Below are positions 48,396 through 56,784 of a stretch of 64,000 nt of DNA, in pieces (position 1 is the stretch's first letter; each line of letters begins with the position of its first letter). The notes below the pieces were generated by a model, which was not told the DNA's origin, did not search any database, and saw only the letters and a list, made by a program, of their open reading frames with translations. Location of the stretch: positions 18,227 through 82,226 of the IMG/VR virus record IMGVR_UViG_3300020190_000033. One strand, given 5' to 3'. Position numbers and translations under genes: made by a program. The stretch is from a virus.

Positions 48396-48887
48396 TTATC
48401 CCTCAAGGAGCTTGGTTGCTAGAACTGATTTTAATCGAGTTATAAGTGTCGAAAAGTAATCCCTTGTATCCCTAGGTAAATCCAATAAGCCTTCTCCAAC
48501 CTTTTTGAAATCTTGTTTAGACAACGCATATGCCAAATCTTCGTGTCCAAGGTCTTTAAACTCCTTAACCAAAGGATCAAATACCTGTTTGAACACCTTA
48601 TCCATTTTGGCATCCGCTATCCGAGATAAGGAAGCCTTTTTGTTTCTCCCTGCGAAGTACTCATCAGGGTCTTTTTTACAGGAGGGGGAGTTAGGCTCTT
48701 TGTACTTGCAGTAGATTGACCACGCCACCGGCCAAGCCTTTTCAGGAGGGTAATCCTTTTCCTCCTCAAAATACTTCACCTTATCTTCAACATACTTGGG
48801 AAGCCCCTCGGCATTTTTGGTGGGCATAGTGTGGGTTGAATAACCTCCCCACGACTTCTCGCTAGAGTTAAATGCTTTACGACTCAT
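48396..48887 (-). CDS. Unknown protein, 163 aa, with 'KAW..AWS.YCKYK' segment
   Basis: Contains 'PKYVEDKVKYFEEEKDYPPEKAWPVAWSIYCKYKEPNSPSCKKDPDEYF' (residues ~30-78), a recurrent segment in uncharacterised large-phage proteins, with two cysteines that could bind metal. The C-terminal ~75 residues are helical ('MDKVFKQVFDPLVKEFKDLGHEDLAYALSK'). It diverges from the tail block starting at 48969. Confidence 0.6.
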   Translation of the reverse strand: MSRKAFNSSEKSWGGYSTHTMPTKNAEGLPKYVEDKVKYFEEEKDYPPEKAWPVAWSIYCKYKEPNSPSCKKDPDEYFAGRNKKASLSRIADAKMDKVFKQVFDPLVKEFKDLGHEDLAYALSKQDFKKVGEGLLDLPRDTRDYFSTLITRLKSVLATKLLEG

Positions 48888-48968
48888 TCCACACCTCTTT
48901 ACTAGATCGTTTATATTATTGGATAAATAAACGGATTATTGAAACCCCCCCGAGATATGGAGGACACC

Positions 48969-49808
48969 ATGGCTAATAATGACCTAAATCCCGTTGCGGG
49001 AGGACCTCAGGGTTCTTCACCCCTTTACAGATACGGCACAACTCCCAACACTCGTACTGCGGTCTCTCAAAAAGTCCGCATGATGACACCCGCTTATGGG
49101 GGTCGGGGACTCCTCTATCAAATCGGGGTCTGTTCAGAAATAAGTGTTGGAGACACAAGCCGTGGCACCGATATGGTTAGGGGTGTTGGTTTTGGTGACA
49201 AGATTGCCGAGCGTGTACCTCAGGTTTCAGAAATAGGTTCTCTGAGCTTTACCCGTGCTCTTCTTTATTTATCCAATGGGCATCAGGCGTTTGGTTACGC
49301 GGGTGGTGTCGATGGTGCGGTAAGAAGTCTTCAGCACCATCGTTGGCCCTTCGATACGGAGCATCAGCTTGTGTTATCGCACTTGGCTAATGCGGAACTT
49401 GGATCGGATAGAGACTCCGTATCAGGTCTTAAGGATATCGACTTTAGCGGGCAAAATGTAACAGGTGCATCTACGGCATACACCAATCAGAAGCTGAAGG
49501 CTATTTTGTCTTATTACGAAGGTTGTTGGATAACATCCATGGGCGGCATCACAGCGGCGGCTGATGGTGGACAGATCACTCAGTCTATTGCGGCTGACTT
49601 TACAGACCTACATGACTTGTTCAGCACCTATGGCGAGTTCTTACCGACAGGTAACGATCCCACGATTGGTCAAAATGGTTCTATCCTTTATGCAGGTAGA
49701 AGTTCTGCTCAAGCGAATGTCACGACAGGGTTTACCCTTGGCGACTTCAACTTCTCTGCTCTGACGGGGGCGATTACGGAACTCGCCAACCCTCCTAATC
49801 CTGAATAA
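48969..49808 (+). CDS. Tail tube-like virion protein, 279 aa
   Basis: GGAGGA precedes the ATG at 48969. The protein is beta-rich: 'GRGLLYQIGVCSEISVGDTSR', 'EIGSLSFTRALLYLSNG', 'ILSYYEGCWITSMGGITAAADGGQITQSIAADFTDL'. Its place just upstream of the two chaperone-like genes and the tape measure is the usual position of the tail tube subunit, which is the basis for the call; sequence alone is not diagnostic. A 7-bp inverted repeat (CGTTTAT/ATAAACG, 48908-48932) lies in its leader. Confidence 0.58.
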   Translation: MANNDLNPVAGGPQGSSPLYRYGTTPNTRTAVSQKVRMMTPAYGGRGLLYQIGVCSEISVGDTSRGTDMVRGVGFGDKIAERVPQVSEIGSLSFTRALLYLSNGHQAFGYAGGVDGAVRSLQHHRWPFDTEHQLVLSHLANAELGSDRDSVSGLKDIDFSGQNVTGASTAYTNQKLKAILSYYEGCWITSMGGITAAADGGQITQSIAADFTDLHDLFSTYGEFLPTGNDPTIGQNGSILYAGRSSAQANVTTGFTLGDFNFSALTGAITELANPPNPE

Positions 49809-49873
49809 AATGTGAGGTGGGGGGTATAAGGTTGCCGAACCTGAACTACGGATAACATGAGAGACAAATACCT

Positions 49874-50425
49874 ATGTTGAATCTAAGCCAGCTCAATAAG
49901 CTATTGGAGCCGCTATCCAATATTGGCAAGGGGGAAAAGATTGTGGATGTTGCGGGTGTTCCTGTGACATTGCGTAATCTGACACCCCTTGAAGAAGCGG
50001 AAGTGCAAAAGTCCCTTCCCACAATAGAAGGCGATGGGGCGACTCCACTAGAGTTTGTGGATACTTTTAGACGAGAGACCTTGGCAAGGTCGATTGTTCA
50101 AGTGGGGGGATTGGATTTGAGAAACTTGGATTATGTGGAGACGGGGGAGGTGTTAGGAAATGGAAAGCCTGTAAAGGTATCCAAAACGGAGGCAATGGTG
50201 AAGATGATTTCTTCATGGAGCCGACCTGTATTTACAAAGCTGTTTGAGCAGTATGGGGTTTTGATAGAGGAAGTGGAAAATAAATTGGATAAGAGTTTGG
50301 CGATAACCCCTACGGATATGGAAGAGGAGAAGAAGAACTTAGAGGCAAGATTGGCAGAGGTGACCAAGAAGATTGAACTAGAGAAGATGGGAACACCTAC
50401 GGCAAATCCTTATGAAGGCTTATGA
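49874..50425 (+). CDS. Tail assembly chaperone-like protein (first frame), 183 aa
   Basis: Upstream of the tape measure, this 183-aa protein has the layout of a small tail chaperone: 'VVDVAGVPVTLRNLTPLEEAEVQKSLPT' at residues ~24-55 and a charged, Glu/Lys-rich C-terminus ('EEEKKNLEARLAEVTKKIELEKMG'). Its last 14 nt overlap the 50412 gene in the +1 frame. In many phages the two tail chaperones are made by frameshifting at this point; a canonical slippery site is not obvious. Confidence 0.6.
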   Translation: MLNLSQLNKLLEPLSNIGKGEKIVDVAGVPVTLRNLTPLEEAEVQKSLPTIEGDGATPLEFVDTFRRETLARSIVQVGGLDLRNLDYVETGEVLGNGKPVKVSKTEAMVKMISSWSRPVFTKLFEQYGVLIEEVENKLDKSLAITPTDMEEEKKNLEARLAEVTKKIELEKMGTPTANPYEGL

Positions 50426-51464
50426 TCAGTTACACAGATCGGTACGGACAGGGGGAGTAGGACTTACGCTCACCATAAATGAGGGTAGGTCATTCAATTT
50501 TCGCCTGCCGTCTATCGAGGATTATGAAAGGAGCAAGGATTATGATGGCTCCATGTATAAACAAAACACCTATTTGCTCGCTTCATGTTTAGTCGAAGCG
50601 GGGGGATTTACCATACCCCCTTCTATGCTATTGGATAAGATTGAGTATATAGAGGGGTTTGGGACACAGCTATATCGGCGTATGGTGTATGGGTTGTCTT
50701 ATTATATTGGGAAGAGCATAGAAACTGAGGCGTATTTTGAGGCTTTCTGTTACGAAAACATGAGCAGAAATCTTTGGTTCACATGGAAACAATCCAATTC
50801 GCTTGGCTATCCTATGGACTATAGGGATTATCCATTAACGCCGTTACAGGTAAATTGGATAGCGTACAATGTGATGGAGGATGAGAGAGAGAAGATACAC
50901 CACGCTTGGACACATTCATTTTTTGTGGCGAGTAGCATGAACCCTAAGGGGGTAGAAAAAGTCCGTCAAAAGTGGGAAGAAGCGGATAAAAAAGAAAAGG
51001 ATTACAGAGTTCAGGTGATGGAGGCTGCGAGAAAAGGATTAAAGCTATCCGACGAGCAAAAAGATCGGATAGCTCAGACGAAAACCATAGAGGATTTGCA
51101 GAGAGAGTATAGGTCTTGGGTGGATGGAGAAGAAGATGAACATGATAGGCTAGTGGGTAGATACAAAGATTATGTGATGGGTCAAATACAACAAAGAAAT
51201 GTGAGAGACAGAGCAGCGGAACATAACGCAACGGCAGGGGAGTTATTGAGTGCATTACAAGCTAGTTCTTCTATCGGGTCACCCATAAGAACGCTATCGG
51301 ACGATGAAGTAGCTCGTATTGCCGCTGAGAAGGCGAGAAACCGAGGGGTTGTGAATGAGATGTCTGAATACGACACAAAGGTTAAACACCTACTCAATCC
51401 CAAGTTCACTCAGGAGCCACCTCCGTCATTGATGGATCAAATCTCTAATCGCAAGGTCACATGA
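50412..51464 (+). CDS. Tail assembly chaperone-like protein (second frame), 350 aa
   Basis: Follows the 49874 gene in the +1 frame. The ATG at 50412 has no ribosome-binding site upstream, so expression depends on coupling or on a frameshift from the first frame. N-terminal 'GLTLTINEGRSFNFRLPSIEDYERSKDYDGSMYKQNTYLLASCLVEAGGF' leads into a helical C-terminal half with coiled-coil-like charge ('RQKWEEADKKEKDYRVQVMEAARKGLKLSDEQKD'). Position, not motif, gives the call. Confidence 0.58.
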   Translation: MKAYDQLHRSVRTGGVGLTLTINEGRSFNFRLPSIEDYERSKDYDGSMYKQNTYLLASCLVEAGGFTIPPSMLLDKIEYIEGFGTQLYRRMVYGLSYYIGKSIETEAYFEAFCYENMSRNLWFTWKQSNSLGYPMDYRDYPLTPLQVNWIAYNVMEDEREKIHHAWTHSFFVASSMNPKGVEKVRQKWEEADKKEKDYRVQVMEAARKGLKLSDEQKDRIAQTKTIEDLQREYRSWVDGEEDEHDRLVGRYKDYVMGQIQQRNVRDRAAEHNATAGELLSALQASSSIGSPIRTLSDDEVARIAAEKARNRGVVNEMSEYDTKVKHLLNPKFTQEPPPSLMDQISNRKVT

Positions 51465-51480
51465 ATGGGAGGTTTGACAA

Positions 51481-54400
51481 ATGGCAGTAAACGCTTCAAC
51501 GCAGTTTCAAGAGATACTTAAAGAGTTCGGTTCTTTAGCGGGAAAAGACTTTTTTAAGGGTTCTGTTCAATCAGTATCCAATTTGACCAAGCAGATAGAG
51601 TCGGCAAGGGGCATCACCACGGAGATGGTGAAGAAGAACCTTGTTTTTACTGCGACTAGCCTTGATAAAGTCACAAGAAACATCGAGGCGGCGGCTCAAG
51701 AACAAGTCTCGATGATGAGGGGAAATCTCAAAGCCCTTCAAAAGGCACAAGAAGAACAAAACCACGCTGAAATAAACCGACTTGAAGCCGTTATCCGTGA
51801 AACACAAACCCGTTATGATGCTTTAAATAGGCAACAACAAACAGAGCTAAACAATGCTCTTAAGTTTTACAAACAGAGCGAGAAAGCCTACAAACAACAA
51901 GAGGAAAGGCTTACGGCAAGAAGGGATAAAATAGAAGAACTTGGCAAGGTCGGAGCGGTTGCTTCGCAGGGTTTAGAAGGGCTAGAGAAAGCCTTAACGG
52001 GGTTCACGGGCTCTCTTCAGAACCTAGATAGTTTAGCCGAGGGATTCAAATCAGGTGGTGAAGCCCTGAGTAAAGGATTGAGAGGGTTACAGGCTAGGGC
52101 TGCTAAGAAGGCAGAGGATAGCGGTGGCGGCATTATAGGAGGATTGTCTGTCGGCTTGGGGAAACTATCCACAGCCGCATTAGCTATCACAGCGGTTGTC
52201 GGCGGGGCTTTAGCCATCTTTAAGGTCATGCAGGGGCTAGAGGAAAAAGTCAAAGAGTTCAACAAAGGACTCATAGACACCGTTGGTGTTAATGATCTTC
52301 TCCTAGATGGTACGCAGGGTGTGGGTGAATCTTTAGCTGTGTGGAGAAAGGCATTTACTGATGCTGATTTTGCCAACTCTATGGGCATGACACTAGATGA
52401 AATTAAGGCACTCCCAGGGGCATTAAAGAGTGCAAATCTGATTGTAAGAGATTTCGGCGGCAGTTTATTCAAAATGAAAGATTTTATTTTTGGTGCTAAG
52501 GCGGCAGCTGTAAGTTTGGGCGTGTCTTTTGAAACCGCTCTTGAGCGAAGCACCTACTTCAAAGAAGAACTAGGAATCATCGGTGAAAGCGGTGATCTAC
52601 TCAATAAAATATCCGAAGAATTCGCCAACATCCGAGATATGGCACTCCAATCAGGCTACTCCACAGATGCATTTTATCAGAAAATAAAGTCTTTAACCGA
52701 TGGCATGGAGAACATGAACAATAGGACTGAAGAAGCGGGTCGCCTTCTACTTTCCTTTACTCGCGTCTTGGGTGCTAAAGGGGCTAATGCTTTCTTAACC
52801 TCTATGGGAGCAGGACTCGGCGGAGAGGGATACACCGAACTCATCAAAAGACAAATGCTCACAGGTCGTAAACGGATAGTTCCCATTTTACAGACTGAAG
52901 CTGAGTATATGCACAAAGTACTCAGTAAGGATTACCAGAAGGCTCTTGGTGAAGCCGATACCAAGACGATTTTGGCGAGAGCAGGTCTTGTTCAGTTTGG
53001 TATAGACATGGAGAAAGATATGAAATCTCTCCAACAAATGACAATAGAGCAACAAGAAGATTTAGTTAGCTCTCTCTTGGCTAATAAGACAACAGAAGGC
53101 TTGGGGAGAGAGATACAAAAGCTAATCACCGTTGCTAAGGGGTCTAAACAAGGGGCAACGGGAGGACAAGTATCTACCGCTATGGGGGAACTAGGTGCTA
53201 CAGGAAGCATCGCCCTTAAGTATGCACAACTTGAAGCTCACCTAGCGGGCAAGTCAATTGACTCGATGACCGATATCCAAAAACTTGCTCTCGAACAACT
53301 TAGCGGACTGAGCAAAGAACAAATCGAACAATTTAGAGTTATCCAAAGGAAAATGAGAGGCGATCTTCGCTACGCTAGGTCTTTAGCCACTAGCGGAAGA
53401 GAAATAACTAAAGAACAAACCGAACGACTAGAAAAGATGGGACTCAAAGTCGAAGGTGGGAGAATTCTATCCAAAGATCGAGGTTCAGAAGTAAAAACCG
53501 AAACGGATTACCTGTTGGCTCAAAGGGAAGCCCTTGAATCCATAAAAGAAAAAACCGATGCCTATACACAAGAAGCTCTCTTACAAGATGTGGCGGAAAA
53601 TACACTCACATCTGCCGATATGATCAATAACCACCTAGGGGAGATACTTATGAACCTCTCCTCTTATGTTGTCGGCATATTCAACTTTATGGATAAAGAA
53701 ACCACATCGGAAGATAAGACCACAAGAGATGCAATACTTGGAGAACTAGCCGCAGAGATCAAAACACTCAACGCACAAAACCAAGATGAAGCAAAACAAG
53801 TGCGTCAAATAGAAAGCAAAATGGCTAAGAGAGCCGCTGAACTAGCTAAAAAAGGTGAAACCACCGACTATGATGAGGAATACCAAAAGCTAAAACAAGA
53901 TAAAGAGAATACTCAAAAGGACATCGAGACAAGAAAAAATAAATCCGAAGTCTTGAAACGCCAAAGGACACTTATCCGAAGTGGAGAGTTCTCCGTTAAG
54001 GGAAAGATTAAAGGCGACATCCTCTCAGGTTCTCAGGTTACTGCTGCATCTCAGCTTGCAGGTGAAGGTATTGATATCGGACTGAGCCCTGCCGCTCAGG
54101 AGACCGTCAAAGACCTACAAACCATAAGAGGACTTGGTTTTGCCTCTATGGATGAGATGGTGAACTACCTAGTAAATCATGCATCCGATGATGACCCTAG
54201 GTCAAGAGAGGTAGAAAACTTTTTAACCGAAAAGGGCTACACAGTAGCTTTTCAAAAGGAAGGAGCTACCCACTTAGTTGGGTCACAAGACCCCTCAGCA
54301 GCAACCATAAGCCCCGCAGCAGCAACCCTAAGCAACTCGCTTTTAAAGGGTGCTGTACTCATGAAGGGGGGTAATATAGTACACGCCACAGAAGGGGCTA

Positions 54401-55200
54401 GGTTAACAAAACTTGATGCCCTTGGGCAGGTACAGCCTTTTGAATTATCCGAAGGTGCTCTTGACGCTAGGGTGCAGGCACTTCGTACTAAGCAAGAAGC
54501 CGCCGCCAGGCGTGAAGGCACCAGCGTCCACGGGACATCAACCCCTATTATATTAAGGACTGATGAAGAACTAAAGGCGGAAGCAGAAAGACAACTTTAT
54601 GCGGAGGGTGAGTTACTAACAGCTAAGGGGGGTGTAAAGCCTGAGGATATACAGGCGGCGTTTGCGGTAACACCTTCTGAAAGAGTCCAAGAAGCCAAGG
54701 ATGATGCGAAAGGACTGACCCCATTAAATCCGGAGGTTAGGACAGCTACCATAGAGATGGAGCGAGAGGCTGCGAAGAAGATAGCGGAAGATGAAAGAAG
54801 CAGGAATAAAGCGGATTTACTAACGGCACTAAAGCTAGGTTCAGATGCCTCAAACGATGCAATATATCAGGCACTTCAAACTAGACCTGCTCTTGGAGGC
54901 TTGGCTCAATCCGCAGGTTTCTTTTTAGATGACCCTGAGATCACATCAGCGGACGACTTGTATGTATCAAAATACGGAGTATTTAAGCTAAATCCGAGAG
55001 ACTTGCCGTCCATGTTGGGAGGAGGGGTAGCGTTCACCAAACCGGGAGGGGCAGTAGATCAGTTGGCAAAGGGTATGGGGATGAACATAGGGACTGTGAC
55101 GATTCATGTAGATGGGTCAAAGTCGCCAGAGGAGACGGGTAAGGCGGTGGTGGGGGAACTTCTTAAACTGAAAAAGCGTAAGGAGGGTAAGGCAATATGA
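51481..55200 (+). CDS. Tail tape measure protein, 1239 aa
   Basis: Sets tail length and is ejected with the DNA. It is the longest gene of the tail block and follows chaperone-like genes. The first ~210 residues are long coiled coil ('QFQEILKEFGSLAGKDFFKG...EQNHAEINRLEAVIRETQTRYDALNRQQQTELNNAL', in parts), followed by a hydrophobic segment around residues 225-250 ('LSTAALAITAVVGGALAIFKVMQGL') typical of tape measures. Later parts are helical with charged repeats. At 0.15 nm per residue it predicts a tail of about 185 nm. GGAGG precedes the ATG. Confidence 0.8.
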   Translation: MAVNASTQFQEILKEFGSLAGKDFFKGSVQSVSNLTKQIESARGITTEMVKKNLVFTATSLDKVTRNIEAAAQEQVSMMRGNLKALQKAQEEQNHAEINRLEAVIRETQTRYDALNRQQQTELNNALKFYKQSEKAYKQQEERLTARRDKIEELGKVGAVASQGLEGLEKALTGFTGSLQNLDSLAEGFKSGGEALSKGLRGLQARAAKKAEDSGGGIIGGLSVGLGKLSTAALAITAVVGGALAIFKVMQGLEEKVKEFNKGLIDTVGVNDLLLDGTQGVGESLAVWRKAFTDADFANSMGMTLDEIKALPGALKSANLIVRDFGGSLFKMKDFIFGAKAAAVSLGVSFETALERSTYFKEELGIIGESGDLLNKISEEFANIRDMALQSGYSTDAFYQKIKSLTDGMENMNNRTEEAGRLLLSFTRVLGAKGANAFLTSMGAGLGGEGYTELIKRQMLTGRKRIVPILQTEAEYMHKVLSKDYQKALGEADTKTILARAGLVQFGIDMEKDMKSLQQMTIEQQEDLVSSLLANKTTEGLGREIQKLITVAKGSKQGATGGQVSTAMGELGATGSIALKYAQLEAHLAGKSIDSMTDIQKLALEQLSGLSKEQIEQFRVIQRKMRGDLRYARSLATSGREITKEQTERLEKMGLKVEGGRILSKDRGSEVKTETDYLLAQREALESIKEKTDAYTQEALLQDVAENTLTSADMINNHLGEILMNLSSYVVGIFNFMDKETTSEDKTTRDAILGELAAEIKTLNAQNQDEAKQVRQIESKMAKRAAELAKKGETTDYDEEYQKLKQDKENTQKDIETRKNKSEVLKRQRTLIRSGEFSVKGKIKGDILSGSQVTAASQLAGEGIDIGLSPAAQETVKDLQTIRGLGFASMDEMVNYLVNHASDDDPRSREVENFLTEKGYTVAFQKEGATHLVGSQDPSAATISPAAATLSNSLLKGAVLMKGGNIVHATEGARLTKLDALGQVQPFELSEGALDARVQALRTKQEAAARREGTSVHGTSTPIILRTDEELKAEAERQLYAEGELLTAKGGVKPEDIQAAFAVTPSERVQEAKDDAKGLTPLNPEVRTATIEMEREAAKKIAEDERSRNKADLLTALKLGSDASNDAIYQALQTRPALGGLAQSAGFFLDDPEITSADDLYVSKYGVFKLNPRDLPSMLGGGVAFTKPGGAVDQLAKGMGMNIGTVTIHVDGSKSPEETGKAVVGELLKLKKRKEGKAI

Positions 55201-55823
55201 CAGCCATGCTGAAATCCCCGATGACCCTTCAAAAGGGGGAAGCGGGATTAGGGATACGCCCATTTGTGTTTGACATCATTGCACCTGATGGTGTGACTTC
55301 ATTACTGCCTGACAACTTAAAAATGGTTCTTCATGTGAACCCTAAGGGGTTAGACTTCTCTTATTCAAAGATCGTGACAAGAGATCAGACCATGATGGGT
55401 TGGGTAGAGACTTATTTTGGGGACGCTGTGTTAACGATAAATTTTGAAAATGTGTCGGGTGCTTTTATCCGACCATTTACGGGTTTGTCGGCAATAACGG
55501 GAGCTGTGGGAGTAGGGGGGCAAAGTTATGGCACGAACATAGGCGGGACACGCAGAGATACAATCACCTATGACAAGTACTTGGACGCTCTAGCGTTATT
55601 TCATAACAACGGCTCCATTTACGATGATTTAGGGAATGTAGCCCTACAAGGGCGGATAAAGGTGACTTTTGATGGAGGCACTTGGTGGGGTTGGTTTCAA
55701 AGTTTCAGCGTAACGGATAGTGCGGAGAGTCCCTATCAGTTTTCTATGTCTCTAGCGATGCAGGTGGAACGCGAAACCCACGGTATCCGTACTCAAAATG
55801 GATACTCTCCGACAGGGGGTTGA
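55197..55823 (+). CDS. Baseplate protein (paralog of the 55828 gene), 208 aa
   Basis: Overlaps the tape-measure stop by 4 nt (ATGA). It contains 'MVLHVNPKGLDFSYSKIVTRDQTMMGWVETYFGDAVLTINFENVSGAFIRPF', matched in the next gene by 'FLINPTSFAVNYTDIQNYGDQTKYGFIFYRWGEDLTKISVSCRLGAFIAG'. This shared NP-x(5)-Y-x-(K/D)-I...-Q-T-x-x-G-(W/F) pattern marks a small baseplate/tail-collar family. Likely next to the hub in the tail tip. GGAGGG precedes the ATG. Confidence 0.65.
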   Translation: MTAMLKSPMTLQKGEAGLGIRPFVFDIIAPDGVTSLLPDNLKMVLHVNPKGLDFSYSKIVTRDQTMMGWVETYFGDAVLTINFENVSGAFIRPFTGLSAITGAVGVGGQSYGTNIGGTRRDTITYDKYLDALALFHNNGSIYDDLGNVALQGRIKVTFDGGTWWGWFQSFSVTDSAESPYQFSMSLAMQVERETHGIRTQNGYSPTGG

Positions 55824-55827
55824 TTGT

Positions 55828-56784
55828 ATGAAAGCCACCACAGCCACAGCCCCATATGTAGACCTATACACGACCGATGAGTTTATCCTATTCCCTGAGG
55901 ATAACTTGGGGACTATTCCCCTTGATCCTGTTAATCAGCAACACCTTAGGTCTTTCTCTCCATTTGTGTTGTCGATAAATCCGCCTCAGATGGGAAACTA
56001 CACCACCAATGCAGGGAGACCCTTTAGGTCTCCCTTAGGCATTTCGGATAGTCAAAGGTATTCAATAGACACGAAGCGAGCGAGATTGATTTCACCTAAT
56101 ATCTCGACAAGGGCAAGTACTCCAATATCGAGTGGTGGGGTTGAACCAAGTGTTCCGTATCTGCAAGCGGGTGTAGTGGATAGAGATGTAGTGATTGACG
56201 CTGTTCTTCAGCATCAACAACTAAGACAACTCCCACCAATCATCTTTTTGATCAATCCGACATCTTTTGCGGTGAACTATACGGACATACAAAACTACGG
56301 AGATCAGACTAAATATGGGTTTATTTTCTACAGATGGGGCGAAGATTTAACAAAGATTTCTGTCTCGTGTCGGCTAGGTGCTTTTATAGCGGGCAGGGAG
56401 AACCCTAATGAGGGATTAAATGCAGAAGGACAAATGAAGGGCATCTCAGGGCTTCAGTTTGTCTCTCGCAGAGACTCGGCTGGATGGAGACAACTTATGT
56501 CTATTTTTGCCATCTATCGTAATAGCGTGACTATTGCGGATAGACTTGGAAGAAGCCGTGCTTACCACGACATTGGAACACAATCTATCCATTATGATGG
56601 GCAAAGATATGTGGGAAGAATGGATAGTTTTACATTTGGGATAACGGAGGAGAATCAGTTGGGGGGTGTGGAGTTTAGTTTTGATTTTGTGGTGTATGAA
56701 CACCATCAAGACAGCTTTGAGATGAAATCATCTCTTAGTCCAATGTATCCGCCAAGTGCGACTTGGTTGGGGGGACTGACATGA
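55828..56784 (+). CDS. Baseplate protein, 318 aa
   Basis: Contains the same NP...Y...Q-T-x-x-G-F block as the 55197 protein (here around residues 140-190) and an N-terminal copy of a similar motif ('FVLSINPPQMGNYTTNAG', ~50-67), so the fold may be duplicated within it. The end 'PMYPPSATWLGGLT' overlaps the hub gene by 4 nt. The ATG at 55828 is chosen because the earlier open frame lies inside the previous gene. A baseplate wedge or tail-tip role is inferred from position and shared motif. Confidence 0.62.
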   Translation: MKATTATAPYVDLYTTDEFILFPEDNLGTIPLDPVNQQHLRSFSPFVLSINPPQMGNYTTNAGRPFRSPLGISDSQRYSIDTKRARLISPNISTRASTPISSGGVEPSVPYLQAGVVDRDVVIDAVLQHQQLRQLPPIIFLINPTSFAVNYTDIQNYGDQTKYGFIFYRWGEDLTKISVSCRLGAFIAGRENPNEGLNAEGQMKGISGLQFVSRRDSAGWRQLMSIFAIYRNSVTIADRLGRSRAYHDIGTQSIHYDGQRYVGRMDSFTFGITEENQLGGVEFSFDFVVYEHHQDSFEMKSSLSPMYPPSATWLGGLT

